DNA of 64,000 nt from an uncultured Colwellia sp. (GTDB taxonomy: Bacteria > Pseudomonadota > Gammaproteobacteria > Enterobacterales > Alteromonadaceae). Below are positions 47,000-57,586 of this stretch, piece after piece (position 1 is the stretch's first letter; each line of letters begins with the position of its first letter). Below the pieces are notes generated by a model. That model saw nothing but the letters and a program-made list of their open reading frames with translations. It was not told where the DNA came from and ran no database searches. The DNA lies in contig CAJXUN010000013.1 in assembly GCA_913061475.1 (NCBI GenBank), forward strand, positions 1 through 64,000, in the 5' to 3' direction. The position numbers were made by a program, and so were the translations under genes.

Positions 47000-47986
47000 A
47001 TGAATGTCTATGTTTTAGCAAGCAATCAATGTGTCGTTTCGGCTGTTTATGGCTTAATTGACGTATTTTATGCGGCAAACTATTGTCATGAACAGCGTTA
47101 TTGTAATCGTGATTATGACGCGATTTCTTGCAAAATAGTGACCATAGATAACCAAGCCGTGACCGGTTATAACGGTATAAGCATTACACCGAATGCGCTG
47201 ATAAATGAAATAGATAAGCCTGATATTATTATTGTTTCTTCGTCAGTGCGTGCGGTGATTGAATGCTGTGCAGATGACGTGATGGTGGAAAACCTACCGG
47301 CAGTTAAGCAGTGGCTTAATAAATGCCATGAGCAAGGCAGCACTATTGCCAGTTACTGTACCGGTGCATTTTTATTGGCTTCGTGTGGTTTACTCAATGG
47401 TAAAGTTGCCACCACGCACTGGCGCAGTGCCGATTTATTTAAGCGTTTATTTCCGTCAATTAGACTCGATTGCGACCGCATGCTCATTGATAATGGTGAC
47501 GTGGTTTGTTCTGGAGGTTCAATGTCTTATATTGATCTCGCGTTACATTTAATTGATAAAAATATTGGTCAAGATATCGCGTCTGATTGTGCCAAGTTAT
47601 TAGTTTTTGATCCCGTGAGACAAAAACAATCCCCTTATGTCACGTTTCAGGCGCAAAAATCTCATGACGACCAACCGATATTAAAAGCGCAAGAGTGGAT
47701 AGAGTCACATTTTAGCCAAGAGATATTGATTGATGATTTAGCTATGCTAGTCGGCTTAGGGGCTAGGACCTTTAAAAGACGCTTCAAACAAGCCACCGAC
47801 GAAACGCCCATTAGCTATTTACAAAGGATCAGGGTTGAACATGCCAAAATGCGCTTGGAAAAAACCACGGAACCAATCAACCAAATAATTTGGAATATTG
47901 GTTATGAAGATGTCAGCAGTTTTCGGCAACTATTTAAACGTTTTACCGGTGTTACTCCGAAAGACTACCGACAGAAATACGCTTAA
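47000..47986 (+). CDS. GlxA-family AraC-type transcriptional regulator
   Basis: 328 residues. The N-terminal DJ-1/PfpI-like domain (about 1-190; IASYCTGAFLLASCGLLNGKVATTHW contains the nucleophile-elbow-like cysteine region) is followed by a C-terminal AraC DNA-binding domain with two helix-turn-helices (about 225-325; LIDDLAMLVGLGARTFKRRFKQATDETP and IWNIGYEDVSSFRQLFKRFTGVTPKDYR). The family includes CdhR, ArgR and GbdR, which sense amines or quaternary ammonium compounds. The ATG at 47000 has AAGGTG 7 bases upstream; a GTG at 46991 is less likely. No clear target operon is adjacent. Confidence 0.88.
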   Translation: MNVYVLASNQCVVSAVYGLIDVFYAANYCHEQRYCNRDYDAISCKIVTIDNQAVTGYNGISITPNALINEIDKPDIIIVSSSVRAVIECCADDVMVENLPAVKQWLNKCHEQGSTIASYCTGAFLLASCGLLNGKVATTHWRSADLFKRLFPSIRLDCDRMLIDNGDVVCSGGSMSYIDLALHLIDKNIGQDIASDCAKLLVFDPVRQKQSPYVTFQAQKSHDDQPILKAQEWIESHFSQEILIDDLAMLVGLGARTFKRRFKQATDETPISYLQRIRVEHAKMRLEKTTEPINQIIWNIGYEDVSSFRQLFKRFTGVTPKDYRQKYA

Positions 47987-48025
47987 CTTGAACTCACTTT
48001 GGCCGTTTTTAAGTAGGAAAGTAAA

Positions 48026-49564
48026 TTAAGCGCTAGGTAGTTTAACGGTAAATTGAGTTTTTTGTTCATCGATAATATCAAAGCTAATGTCGCCTTGTTG
48101 GACTTGGGTCATTAATTTCGCTGAATACGTGCCTAGTCCCGTTCCTGCGCTATGGTTAGAGCTACTGTACTTGTCAAATAATGTTGAACGCATAGCCGCT
48201 GGGATCACGCCATAATTAGTCAAACGAAAGCTTACTTGCTCATCTTCACGGGTTAATATTAAGACAATATTGTGGTTTGCAGGTGAAGCCTCTACGGCAT
48301 TTTTTATTAGATTGTTGAATATTGATAAACACAGTAATGGCTCAGCTAAAATAAAATGCTCAGTATCAAAACCTGAGAGATCAAAGTGAATGTTTTTTTC
48401 ATTGCTGTTCTTTGTTACGGCGTTAATCGCATCGTTGATTAAGGTATTTAAATTTGTTACCTGTGGTACTAGCGTATAAATGCCTTGCTCAATTTTATAT
48501 AAATTCAGTGAATTATTTATCATATTAACCACGTTATTTACCGCTCGGTTAATTGATTTTGCGGCTTTTTTGTCTTCTAAGTGGTAAGTTTCAAATAATA
48601 TATTACTGAGCGGTGCCTTTAAGTCGTGATGAGTTATTTTTTCAATATCTTCACGTAATTTCGCATTTTCTTCTAAGGTGGCGACTTGTTCAGCTAAGGC
48701 CATTTTTTGCTGTTGTAAGCGAATATGTGTGGCGACGCGAGCGCGCAGTAAATCACCATTGAGAGGCTTGGTAATATAGTCAACTGCACCGATATCAAAA
48801 CCATACTTTATATCATCAACCAGTGCTTTAGCACTGAGAAATATTACCGGTATATGGTGACTTATAGCGTGTGCTTTTAATTTTGTACAAACATGATAGC
48901 CATCCATTTCTGGCATCATAATATCAAGTAGAATTAATGCGATATTGTGTTTGTTACTATTGACAATCCTCAGCGCATGCTCACCTGATTTTGCCGCCAT
49001 AACTCGATAGCTACAACGTAAATTTCCTGCAGCAACATCGATATTGCTACTCTCATCGTCAACTACTAATACGATTGGCTTTTGTTCAACTAACGATGAA
49101 GTTTCTTTGATTGGAACTGATGTACTGGCTAAGGAGTTGCTCGTCGTTTCTTGAGCAGTATCCGTTGAAAATATAGGTGCCTGTGTTAGTTCAAATAAAG
49201 CGGAAATAACCTTTTTTTTGGTGAATGGCGCGCGTAGGGTAAGGCTATTAGTTGTGATATCTTTTGTCGATTTCTCAGGCGCTTTAGGATCATCTTGATG
49301 CGCTAATATCATCAGGGGTAGTTGCGTGATATTAACAAGATTAATGAGTTCATCACGAAAAGAAAAGGGCGTAATGTTTATTAATTTATCTGAACAAATT
49401 AATAAACTTATTGCCGAGAATTCGGCATATTCTATGGCGTCTTCGACGCTTTCTATACAGGCAATGGCTGATTTATCTATACCACATGAGCATAATATCT
49501 TAGCGAGAGCTTCGCGAACTAAGCGACTTTCATCGACGATTAAAATGTGATCAAGCACTGACAA
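48026..49564 (-). CDS. receiver-receiver-histidine kinase hybrid
   Basis: 512 residues. The first receiver-like domain (about 5-130) begins DHILIVDESRLVREAL but reads LLICSDKL where the phosphoacceptor aspartate is normally found, so it may be non-phosphorylatable. The second receiver (about 162-285) is canonical: VVDDESSN, LLDIMMPEMDGY and the lysine in ITKPLNG. A coiled linker leads to a kinase with H-box THHDLKAPL (about 312) and an ATPase domain with the N-box NNLIKNAVEASP and GTGLGTYSAKLM. No membrane segment, so cytosolic. The start is TTG 49564 or GTG 49558. No partner regulator adjoins. Confidence 0.85.
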   Translation of the reverse strand: MSVLDHILIVDESRLVREALAKILCSCGIDKSAIACIESVEDAIEYAEFSAISLLICSDKLINITPFSFRDELINLVNITQLPLMILAHQDDPKAPEKSTKDITTNSLTLRAPFTKKKVISALFELTQAPIFSTDTAQETTSNSLASTSVPIKETSSLVEQKPIVLVVDDESSNIDVAAGNLRCSYRVMAAKSGEHALRIVNSNKHNIALILLDIMMPEMDGYHVCTKLKAHAISHHIPVIFLSAKALVDDIKYGFDIGAVDYITKPLNGDLLRARVATHIRLQQQKMALAEQVATLEENAKLREDIEKITHHDLKAPLSNILFETYHLEDKKAAKSINRAVNNVVNMINNSLNLYKIEQGIYTLVPQVTNLNTLINDAINAVTKNSNEKNIHFDLSGFDTEHFILAEPLLCLSIFNNLIKNAVEASPANHNIVLILTREDEQVSFRLTNYGVIPAAMRSTLFDKYSSSNHSAGTGLGTYSAKLMTQVQQGDISFDIIDEQKTQFTVKLPSA

Positions 49565-49649
49565 TATACCGTTGAAATTATAGACATTACGTTAACAATA
49601 TAGTGATTGTAATCGAAATGTACAGAAGTTTATTTAATTGAAAGCTAAT

Positions 49650-49678
49650 AAAAAAAGGCAACCAAGCGGTTGCCTTTT
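49650..49678 (-). terminator. gltA terminator
   Basis: On the minus strand AAAAGGCAACC pairs with GGTTGCCTTTT around GCTT, followed by more T residues. It lies about 45 bases past the gltA stop and is symmetric enough to work in both directions. Confidence 0.88.
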
Positions 49679-49720
49679 ACAATAAAATTTATATTATTCG
49701 CTAATAAATTTTAACTTATT

Positions 49721-51007
49721 TTATCTTTCACTTAATGGGACAAATTTACGATCAATTTCGCCAGTATACTTTTGACGAGGACGACCAATTTTTTGACCTG
49801 GTTGACCTAACATTTCATCCCAATGTGCAATCCAGCCGACTGTACGAGACATAGCAAAGATTACTGTGAACATATTGGTTGGAATACCAATAGCTTTTAA
49901 GATGATACCCGAATAGAAATCTACGTTAGGATATAGCTTTTTCTCAATGAAGTAAGGGTCTTCTAATGCTACTTTTTCAAGCGCCATTGCTACGTCAAGT
50001 AACGGATCTTTAATGCCCAATTCATTCAATACTTCATGACAAGTCTCACGCATAACGGTGGCACGAGGATCGAAGTTTTTGTATACACGATGGCCAAAGC
50101 CCATTAAACGGAACGGGTCTGCTTTATCTTTTGCTTTCGCAACAAACTCATCAACACGCTCTAGTGAACCAATCTCTTCAAGCATAGTTAAACATGCTTC
50201 GTTTGCGCCGCCATGTGCTGGGCCCCAAAGTGAAGCAACACCTGCAGCAATACAGGCATAAGGATTAGCACCAGACGAACCGGCTAGACGTACGGTTGAC
50301 GTTGAAGCGTTTTGTTCATGATCTGCATGTAAAGTGAAAATACGGTCCATTGCACGCGCAACCGTAGGACTAACAACATATTTTTCTGCCGGTACTGAAA
50401 ATAGCATATGCAAAAAGTTTTCCGCATAAGTTAAATCATTACGTGGATAAACAAATGGTTGTCCAATGCTATATTTATAAGCCATTGCTGCTATAGTCGG
50501 CATTTTCGCGATTAAGCGATGTGCACTACGCATGCGTTGATCAGGTTCATGTATATCTAAATCACTGTGGTAAAACGACGATAATGCGCCGACCACACCA
50601 CATAACATTGCCATTGGATGTGCGTCAGGTAAAAAACCATGAAAAAAGTGAACTAATTTCTCATGTACCATAGTGTGATTAGTAATGGTGTTAGTAAATT
50701 CGTCGTATTGCTTTTTAGTTGGTGCATCACCATTTAATAAGATATAACAAACTTCTAGGTAATCAGCTTGCTTAGCAAGGCTGTCAATCGGGTAGCCACG
50801 GTGTTGTAACACACCCTTATCACCGTCAATGAAAGTGATTGCAGATTCACACGATGCTGTTGCTAAGAAACCAGGGTCATAAGTAAAATAGCCTGCGCCA
50901 CCTAGTGTACGTATATCTATTACATCATTACCGGCAGTGCCTTTAAGAATTGGCAAGTCTGCAACTACATTACCGTCGATACTAAGAGAGGCTTTTGAAT
51001 CAGCCAT
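49721..51007 (-). CDS. gltA: citrate synthase (type II, GltA)
   Basis: A 428-residue enzyme condensing acetyl-CoA and oxaloacetate to citrate. Active-site histidines are in [10 protein letters not shown] (about residue 264) and [14 protein letters not shown] (about 305), and the aspartate is in NVDFYSGI (about 362). The fold length fits the NADH-sensitive hexameric type of gammaproteobacteria. The ATG at 51007 (MADSKASL) is preferred, with GGGGA upstream; an ATG at 51022 is possible. It is divergent from the sdh-suc operon, as in E. coli. Confidence 0.97.
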   Translation of the reverse strand: MADSKASLSIDGNVVADLPILKGTAGNDVIDIRTLGGAGYFTYDPGFLATASCESAITFIDGDKGVLQHRGYPIDSLAKQADYLEVCYILLNGDAPTKKQYDEFTNTITNHTMVHEKLVHFFHGFLPDAHPMAMLCGVVGALSSFYHSDLDIHEPDQRMRSAHRLIAKMPTIAAMAYKYSIGQPFVYPRNDLTYAENFLHMLFSVPAEKYVVSPTVARAMDRIFTLHADHEQNASTSTVRLAGSSGANPYACIAAGVASLWGPAHGGANEACLTMLEEIGSLERVDEFVAKAKDKADPFRLMGFGHRVYKNFDPRATVMRETCHEVLNELGIKDPLLDVAMALEKVALEDPYFIEKKLYPNVDFYSGIILKAIGIPTNMFTVIFAMSRTVGWIAHWDEMLGQPGQKIGRPRQKYTGEIDRKFVPLSER

Positions 51008-51022
51008 ATGTTTGGTCCCCAT

Positions 51023-51423
51023 TAAAATATATTACCTTTAAAATCGTTAAACTAAATGTTTAATCAATTTTTGTGAATATTAAACTACAGCTATTCTACT
51101 TCAAACCCCCCCCCAAAAGTCAATTCGTTTGTTGAGGAGTTAGACTAAAGTCAAATGTAAGGATAGATTTTTGTAAAGTATGGTTAATAATTAGTCGCAA
51201 GCCATGGAAATGGGCTGTAACTTGTCGGTGAAGAAAATTGTAATTAATGATTTTCACCTATATAATCAAGCCGATCTGAATTTGTTTTTTACATTCGTAT
51301 GCATTTAGCTTAGGTGAGTATAAAAATATAATTCAAATCGGAGGGGGGTTATTTAGCATGATAATTAGCTAAGTAACGTAAAAAAATAAGTTGAAGGCTC
51401 CAAGAGCTCCTTAGGCAACAATC
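51023..51423. other. gltA-sdhC divergent regulatory region
   Basis: 401 bases without a gene. It contains the sdh promoter candidate at 51238-51266, a run of nine C residues at 51106-51114 and a short GGAGGGGGG tract near 51342. In E. coli the corresponding region binds CRP and ArcA; no clean site of either is visible to me. Confidence 0.5.
51238..51266 (+). promoter_or_regulatory. probable sdhCDAB-sucABCD promoter
   Basis: TTGTAA (51238-51243) and TATAAT (51261-51266) are 17 bases apart. Transcription would start near 51273, leaving a leader of about 150 bases before sdhC. Confidence 0.6.
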
Positions 51424-51798
51424 GTGAAAAAACAACGTCCTGTAAACCTAGATTTGTCAACAATTAAAATGCATGCAGCGGCTAACGCCTCTATATTACA
51501 CCGAGTATCTGGTGTGATCATGGTATTTGCTATCGGTATTTTATTGTGGACGCTTTCTTTATCTCTATCTTCTGCTGAAGGTTTCGCCCAAGTAGAATCA
51601 TTGCTTAGTGGCTTATTCTTTAAAATTATTATCCTAGGTACGCTTTCTGCGCTTATCTATCACTTACTTGGCGGCATTCGTCATTTATTTATGGATTTAG
51701 GTCATTTTGAAGAGTTAGCGTCAGGTAATGCTACGGCAAAACTTATTATCGCACTTTGGTTGGTGCTTACTGTAGTAGTAGGAGTTCGATTATGGTAA
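51424..51798 (+). CDS. sdhC: succinate dehydrogenase cytochrome b556 subunit
   Basis: A 124-residue membrane anchor with three helices. RPVNLDLSTIKMHAAANASILHRVSGV carries the conserved HRxSG motif near residue 31, and HLLGGIRHLFMDLG carries the heme-ligand histidine near 84. The start is a GTG. It is the first gene of the operon, and its stop overlaps the sdhD start. Confidence 0.95.
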   Translation: MKKQRPVNLDLSTIKMHAAANASILHRVSGVIMVFAIGILLWTLSLSLSSAEGFAQVESLLSGLFFKIIILGTLSALIYHLLGGIRHLFMDLGHFEELASGNATAKLIIALWLVLTVVVGVRLW

Positions 51799-52139
51799 AT
51801 AATGCAGCAACAGTAGGCCGTAGTGGCGTACATGATTTTATTCTTCTTCGTGCCAGTGCCATTATTTTAGCACTGTATACCTTTTTTCTTGTTGGCTTTT
51901 TCGTTATAACTCCGGATGTAACTTTTGAAGTATGGCAGGCGTTCTTTGGTAGCATGTGCACAAAAATATTTACTATTTTAGCCATTGTAGCGTTGTTAAT
52001 TCACGCTTGGATTGGCGTATGGCAAGTACTTTCTGATTACATTAAACCTGCGCTTTTACGCGGTGGTTTACAATTTTTCTTTTCGGTTTTGTTGCTAGTA
52101 TATTTTGCAGCAGGCCTACTAACAGTGTGGGGTGTGTAA
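51792..52139 (+). CDS. sdhD: succinate dehydrogenase membrane anchor subunit
   Basis: 115 residues with three membrane helices. GVHDFILLRASAIILALYT at the N-terminus and HAWIGVWQVLSDYIK, with the heme/quinone-site histidine and Asp-Tyr, are typical of SdhD. The ATG at 51792 lies inside the last codons of sdhC (TTATGGTAA), preceded by GGAG. The longer open frame from 51756 is within sdhC and rejected. Confidence 0.95.
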   Translation: MVNNAATVGRSGVHDFILLRASAIILALYTFFLVGFFVITPDVTFEVWQAFFGSMCTKIFTILAIVALLIHAWIGVWQVLSDYIKPALLRGGLQFFFSVLLLVYFAAGLLTVWGV

Positions 52140-53912
52140 GTGAGCGTTCCTATTCGTGAATTCGACGCCATTGTAATTGGTGCCGGTGGTGCAGGCATGC
52201 GTGCTGCCCTAGCAATATCTGAATCTGGCAAGTCTTGTGCTTTGATTTCAAAAGTATTCCCTACTCGTTCTCATACGGTTTCTGCACAAGGCGGCATCAC
52301 TGTTGCTCTGGGTAATGCCCATGAAGATCATTGGGAACAACATATGTACGATACCGTTAAAGGCTCTGATTATATCGGTGACCAAGACGCTATTGAATAC
52401 ATGTGTAAAACGGGCCCTGAATCTATTATTGAACTTGAGAACATGGGTTTACCTTTCTCTCGTACGGAAGAAGGTAAAATTTACCAACGTCCATTTGGTG
52501 GCCAATCTAAAAACTTTGGTGGCGAGCAAGCCGCTCGTACTGCAGCTGCAGCTGACCGTACGGGTCATGCGTTACTGCACTGTTTATACCAACAGAACGT
52601 TAAAAACAAAACTAACGTTTATTCAGAATGGTATGCCTTAGATTTAGTAAAAAATAGTGACGGTGGTGTAGTAGGTTGTACTGCTATTTGTATCGAAACT
52701 GGTGAAGTGGTTTACTTTAAAGCCCGTGCAACGGTACTTGCTACCGGTGGCGCTGGTCGTATATTCGCTTCAACAACTAATGCCCACATCAACACGGGTG
52801 ACGGTGTTGGTATGTCACTTCGTGCTGGCATTCAAATGCAAGATATGGAGATGTGGCAATTCCATCCGACAGGTATCGCAGGTGCAGGTACATTAGTAAC
52901 TGAAGGTTGTCGTGGTGAAGGTGGTTATCTTCTAAACAAAGATGGCGAACGTTTCATGGAACGTTATGCACCTAATGCTAAAGATTTAGCGGGTCGTGAT
53001 GTTGTAGCTCGCTCTATGATGACTGAAATACGTGAAGGTCGTGGTTGTGACCATCCAACGTATGGTCCACACATTAAACTTAAGCTCGATCACTTAGGTC
53101 GTGAAACGTTATACAAACGTTTACCTGGTGTATGTGAATTATCAAAAACATTTGCACACGTTGATCCTGCTGATGAACCTATTCCAGTGATCCCAACATG
53201 TCATTACCAAATGGGTGGCGTTCCTTGTAATGTCAATGGTCAAGCAATTCATTTTGACCCCGCTACTGGTAAAGAGACTATCGTTGAAGGTTTATTCGCT
53301 GTTGGTGAAATAGCTTGTGTATCTGTACATGGTGCAAACCGTTTAGGTGGTAACTCATTACTTGATTTAGTGGTATTTGGTCGTGCCGCTGGTAACTTCT
53401 TAGGCACATACTTAAACGATACTCAATTCGGTAAAGAAGCTACAGAATCTGATTTAGAAGCTTCTTTAGCACGTACTAATCGTTGGGAAGCATCGACATC
53501 AGGTGAAGACCCTGTTCAAATTCGTAAAGATCTTCAGAAATGCATGCAGTTTAATTTCTCTGTTTTCCGTGAAGGCGAAGCGATGGCGCAGGGCATGAAA
53601 GAACTAACAGAAATTCGTGAACGCTTACAAACAGCTCATTTAAGTGATAAATCTTCAGACTTTAATACTCAGCGTATTGAATGTTTAGAGCTAGACAACT
53701 TAATGGAAACGGCCTTTAGTACGGCTAAAGCGGCTAACTTTAGAACGGAATCTCGTGGTGCACATGCACGTGAAGATTTCCAGGATAGAGATGATGCAAA
53801 TTGGTTATGCCATTCAATTTACACTCCTGAGACACAAGAAATGTCTAAGCGTGATGTAAACATGGCGCCAGTTCATCGTGAAGCTTTCCCACCTAAAGCT
53901 CGTGTTTACTAA
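52140..53912 (+). CDS. sdhA: succinate dehydrogenase flavoprotein subunit
   Basis: A 590-residue catalytic subunit that oxidises succinate with covalent FAD. The FAD-binding [14 protein letters not shown] is near residue 15, the FAD-linking histidine is in [11 protein letters not shown] (about 45), and the active-site regions [20 protein letters not shown] and [13 protein letters not shown] are intact. The start is a GTG at 52140 directly after the sdhD stop. Length matches E. coli (588). Confidence 0.98.
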   Translation: MSVPIREFDAIVIGAGGAGMRAALAISESGKSCALISKVFPTRSHTVSAQGGITVALGNAHEDHWEQHMYDTVKGSDYIGDQDAIEYMCKTGPESIIELENMGLPFSRTEEGKIYQRPFGGQSKNFGGEQAARTAAAADRTGHALLHCLYQQNVKNKTNVYSEWYALDLVKNSDGGVVGCTAICIETGEVVYFKARATVLATGGAGRIFASTTNAHINTGDGVGMSLRAGIQMQDMEMWQFHPTGIAGAGTLVTEGCRGEGGYLLNKDGERFMERYAPNAKDLAGRDVVARSMMTEIREGRGCDHPTYGPHIKLKLDHLGRETLYKRLPGVCELSKTFAHVDPADEPIPVIPTCHYQMGGVPCNVNGQAIHFDPATGKETIVEGLFAVGEIACVSVHGANRLGGNSLLDLVVFGRAAGNFLGTYLNDTQFGKEATESDLEASLARTNRWEASTSGEDPVQIRKDLQKCMQFNFSVFREGEAMAQGMKELTEIRERLQTAHLSDKSSDFNTQRIECLELDNLMETAFSTAKAANFRTESRGAHAREDFQDRDDANWLCHSIYTPETQEMSKRDVNMAPVHREAFPPKARVY

Positions 53913-53923
53913 GGAATAATTTG

Positions 53924-54634
53924 ATGAAACAGATATTTTCAATTTACCGTTATAACCCTGATGTAGACAATGCACCTTTCATGAAGGACTATGAGCTAGA
54001 AATACCTGAAGGCTCAGACATGATGGTGCTAGATGCATTAATTATGTTGAAAGAGAAAGATCCTACATTATCTTTCCGTCGTTCATGTCGTGAAGGTGTT
54101 TGTGGCTCTGACGGTTTGAACATGAATGGTAAAAATGGTTTGGCCTGTATCACACCTTTATCTGCTATTCCGGCAAATAAAATTGTCTTACGCCCATTAC
54201 CCGGTTTACCGGTAGTACGTGATTTAATTATTGATATGACTCAGTTTTATAATCAATATGAAAAAATCAGACCTTACCTAATTAATGATGGTAAAGAACA
54301 ACCGGCACGTGAACATTTGCAATCTATCGAAGAACGTGAAAAATTAGATGGCCTGTATGAATGTATTTTATGTGCATGTTGTTCAACATCTTGTCCTTCT
54401 TTCTGGTGGAATCCTGATAAATTTATCGGGCCAGCAGGTTTATTACATGCTTATCGTTTTCTTATCGATAGCCGTGATACTGCGACAGAAGAACGTTTAG
54501 ATGACTTACAAGATGCTTACAGCGTATTTCGTTGTCATGGCATCATGAACTGTGTTGACGTTTGTCCAAAAGGATTAAACCCAACAAAAGCCATTGGCCA
54601 TATTAAGTCAATGTTGCTAACAAGAGCGGTTTAA
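53924..54634 (+). CDS. sdhB: succinate dehydrogenase iron-sulfur subunit
   Basis: A 236-residue electron carrier with three clusters: 2Fe-2S (SCREGVCGSDGLNMNGKNGL and a following Cys), 4Fe-4S (CILCACCSTSCP) and 3Fe-4S (CHGIMNCVDVCPKGLNP). The ATG at 53924 follows AAGGA, three codon bases after a TTG that opens the same frame. It follows sdhA by 11 bases. Confidence 0.97.
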   Translation: MKQIFSIYRYNPDVDNAPFMKDYELEIPEGSDMMVLDALIMLKEKDPTLSFRRSCREGVCGSDGLNMNGKNGLACITPLSAIPANKIVLRPLPGLPVVRDLIIDMTQFYNQYEKIRPYLINDGKEQPAREHLQSIEEREKLDGLYECILCACCSTSCPSFWWNPDKFIGPAGLLHAYRFLIDSRDTATEERLDDLQDAYSVFRCHGIMNCVDVCPKGLNPTKAIGHIKSMLLTRAV

Positions 54635-54730
54635 CTAAAACGGCAGGGTGTATTGCGAACAGCGAATATATTCTGCTATTTTTATTAAACAATTTGTTTT
54701 TATTGCTTTTATCCCATAAAGGAACAGGCA

Positions 54731-57535
54731 ATGCCCGAAGGTGATATGAAGGCTTGGATAGAGTCTTCCCATTTAAGTGGTGCTAATGCTGCTTATATTG
54801 AAGAATTATACGAATCTTATCTGGATAACTCCCAGTCTGTTACTGCAGAATGGCGAGATATTTTCCAACAACTTCCTAAAATTGAAGGTGCTGACGTTGA
54901 ATATCGGCATTCTGAAATCCGTGACGAATATAAAACGCTGGCCCAACAAGTACAAAAAACTGTAGTTGTTTCAGGTGGCAGTGACGCTAAGCAAGTCAAA
55001 GTTTTACAGCTGATTAATGCTTTTCGTTTCCGCGGACATCAAAATGCTAACCTTGACCCTTTAGGGCTATGGCAACGTGATAAAGTACGTGATTTGCAGT
55101 TATCTCACCATGATCTATCAGAAAATGATTTTGATCGTGAGTTCAAAATCGGTTCTTTGGCTATTGGTCAAGAAACGATGAAACTTGGTGATTTATACAA
55201 AGCACTTAAAACTACTTACTGTGGTTCTATTGGCGCTGAATATATGCATATCACCTCGACTGATGAAAAGCGTTGGTTACAACAACGCCTTGAGTCAGTG
55301 CAGTCACAAGCAGTGCTTAACGTTGAAGAAAAAACGGAAATTTTTAAGGACTTAGTTGCGGCTGATGGCCTTGAAAAGTACTTAGGGGCTAAGTTCCCTG
55401 GTGCAAAACGTTTTTCACTTGAAGGTGGCGATGCTTTAGTGCCAATGCTGAAACAATTAATCACTCGTGCGGGTACACAAGGCGCGAAAGAAGTGGTTAT
55501 TGGCATGGCTCACCGTGGTCGTTTAAATGTACTTGTTAACGTTATGGGTAAGAACCCGTCAAAACTATTTGACGAGTTCGGCGGCAAACATGATGAAATA
55601 CTATCTTCAGGTGACGTTAAATATCACCAAGGTTATTCGTCAGACTTTGTCACCCCTGGTGGTAATGTACATCTTGCACTAGCGTTTAACCCGTCGCATC
55701 TTGAAATTGTTAATCCTGTGGTTATCGGTAGCGTGCGCGCACGTTTAGATCGTCGTGATTGCAATGAAGGCGATTTGGTCCTACCTATTACTATTCATGG
55801 TGACTCGGCAATAGCGGGTCAAGGTGTAGTGCAAGAAACCTTTAACATGTCGCAAGCTCGTGCATTTAAAGTCGGCGGTACTATTCGCATTGTGGTGAAT
55901 AACCAAGTCGGTTTTACCACCTCAAATGCTGAAGATACTCGCAGTGGTGAATATTGTACTGAAGTCGCTAAGATGGTTTCAGCACCTATTCTTCATGTTA
56001 ATGGTGACGATCCAGAAGCGGTAATCTTAGCAACGCAAATTGCTCTTGATTATCGTAACGAATTCAAACGTGATGTTGTTATCGATTTAGTTTGTTATCG
56101 ACGCCACGGACATAACGAAGCTGATGAGCCTAGTGCCACTCAGCCTCTTATGTACAAAAAAGTTAAAAAGCATCCAACGCCTCGTCAACTATATGCCGAT
56201 AAATTAAACGCTGAAGGTTCTCTTAATAAAGCAAGAACTGATGAGTTAACCGCTTATTATCGTAAATTGCTTGATGAAGGCCAATGTACTGTTGAACAAT
56301 GGCGTCCAATGACAGAGCATTCAGTTGACTGGTCACCGTATCTTGGTCACAACTGGGATGACGATTACGAGAAAGAAATTTCACTTGAAAAGTTAAAAGA
56401 ACTTGCCAATAAAATTTCAACTATTCCAACTGATCATAAAGTCCACAATCGCGTGCAGAAAATTTATGATGATCGTGCGAAAATGGCCTCTGGTGAAAAA
56501 TTACTTGATTGGGGCATGGCAGAAAATTTAGCCTATGCCTCGATTGTTGATTTAGGTAAACGTGTACGTATTACCGGCCAAGACTCTGGTCGCGGTACGT
56601 TCTTCCATCGCCATGCGGTATTGCATGGTCAAGATGATGGTAGCCGTTACTTACCTCTACAAAACATTCGTCAAGACCAAGGCCCATTTGATGTTCATGA
56701 TTCAGTATTATCAGAAGTGTCAGTGTTGGCATTTGAATACGGTTACACCACTGCAGAGCCAAGCGGCTTAACCATTTGGGAAGCCCAATTCGGTGATTTT
56801 GCTAACTGTGCACAAGTGGTATTTGATCAATTCATTAGCTCGGGTGAGCAAAAGTGGGGCCGTCTATGTGGCTTAACTATGCTGTTACCTCATGGCTATG
56901 AAGGTCAAGGTCCAGAGCATTCATCGGCACGTTTGGAGCGTTTTTTACAGCTTTGTGCCGATCACAATATGCAAGTTTGTGTACCTTCAACCCCTGCGCA
57001 AGTATTTAATATGTTGCGTCGTCAAGTGGTTCGTCCTATGCGTCGTCCATTGGTGGTTATGTCGCCTAAATCATTATTACGTCATCCAATGGCAGTTTCT
57101 TCGCTAGAAGAGCTATCGACGGGTGTTTTTCATAATGTCATAGGTGAAGTGGATGAACTTGATGCAGATGGTGTTGAACGCGTGGTGTTCTGTAGTGGTA
57201 AAGTTTACTACGAATTACTTGATCAACGTCGTAAGAATGAGCAAACCAATGTTGCTATCATTCGTATCGAACAACTGTATCCATTCCCAGAAGAAGAGCT
57301 AAAAGCTGAAATTGCAAAATATCAGCATGTTAAGCAATTCGTTTGGTGTCAGGAAGAACCGCAAAACCAGGGTGCTTGGTACTGTTCACAGCATCACTTT
57401 AGAGCGGCAATCCCTGACAATACGTATTTGACATATGCAGGTCGTAATGCCTCTGCAGCACCAGCTGTAGGTTATATGTCGGTTCATGTTAAAGAGCAAC
57501 AGGCGCTAGTTCATGACGCGCTTAATGTGGAATAG
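54731..57535 (+). CDS. sucA: 2-oxoglutarate dehydrogenase E1 component
   Basis: A 934-residue thiamine-diphosphate enzyme that decarboxylates 2-oxoglutarate. The N-terminus (MKAWIESSHLSGANAAYIEELYE) is the E2-interaction region of gammaproteobacterial SucA. GMAHRGRLNVLVNVMGK, HGDSAIAGQGVVQE and the thiamine-binding region VVNNQVGFTTS are present, as is the C-terminal transketolase-like half. AAAGGAAC precedes the ATG. Length equals E. coli (933). Confidence 0.98.
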   Translation: MPEGDMKAWIESSHLSGANAAYIEELYESYLDNSQSVTAEWRDIFQQLPKIEGADVEYRHSEIRDEYKTLAQQVQKTVVVSGGSDAKQVKVLQLINAFRFRGHQNANLDPLGLWQRDKVRDLQLSHHDLSENDFDREFKIGSLAIGQETMKLGDLYKALKTTYCGSIGAEYMHITSTDEKRWLQQRLESVQSQAVLNVEEKTEIFKDLVAADGLEKYLGAKFPGAKRFSLEGGDALVPMLKQLITRAGTQGAKEVVIGMAHRGRLNVLVNVMGKNPSKLFDEFGGKHDEILSSGDVKYHQGYSSDFVTPGGNVHLALAFNPSHLEIVNPVVIGSVRARLDRRDCNEGDLVLPITIHGDSAIAGQGVVQETFNMSQARAFKVGGTIRIVVNNQVGFTTSNAEDTRSGEYCTEVAKMVSAPILHVNGDDPEAVILATQIALDYRNEFKRDVVIDLVCYRRHGHNEADEPSATQPLMYKKVKKHPTPRQLYADKLNAEGSLNKARTDELTAYYRKLLDEGQCTVEQWRPMTEHSVDWSPYLGHNWDDDYEKEISLEKLKELANKISTIPTDHKVHNRVQKIYDDRAKMASGEKLLDWGMAENLAYASIVDLGKRVRITGQDSGRGTFFHRHAVLHGQDDGSRYLPLQNIRQDQGPFDVHDSVLSEVSVLAFEYGYTTAEPSGLTIWEAQFGDFANCAQVVFDQFISSGEQKWGRLCGLTMLLPHGYEGQGPEHSSARLERFLQLCADHNMQVCVPSTPAQVFNMLRRQVVRPMRRPLVVMSPKSLLRHPMAVSSLEELSTGVFHNVIGEVDELDADGVERVVFCSGKVYYELLDQRRKNEQTNVAIIRIEQLYPFPEEELKAEIAKYQHVKQFVWCQEEPQNQGAWYCSQHHFRAAIPDNTYLTYAGRNASAAPAVGYMSVHVKEQQALVHDALNVE

Positions 57536-57586
57536 ACCCTCTTTTTTATAAAGAGATTAATTAAGAGTGTGTAAGGAATATTATAA

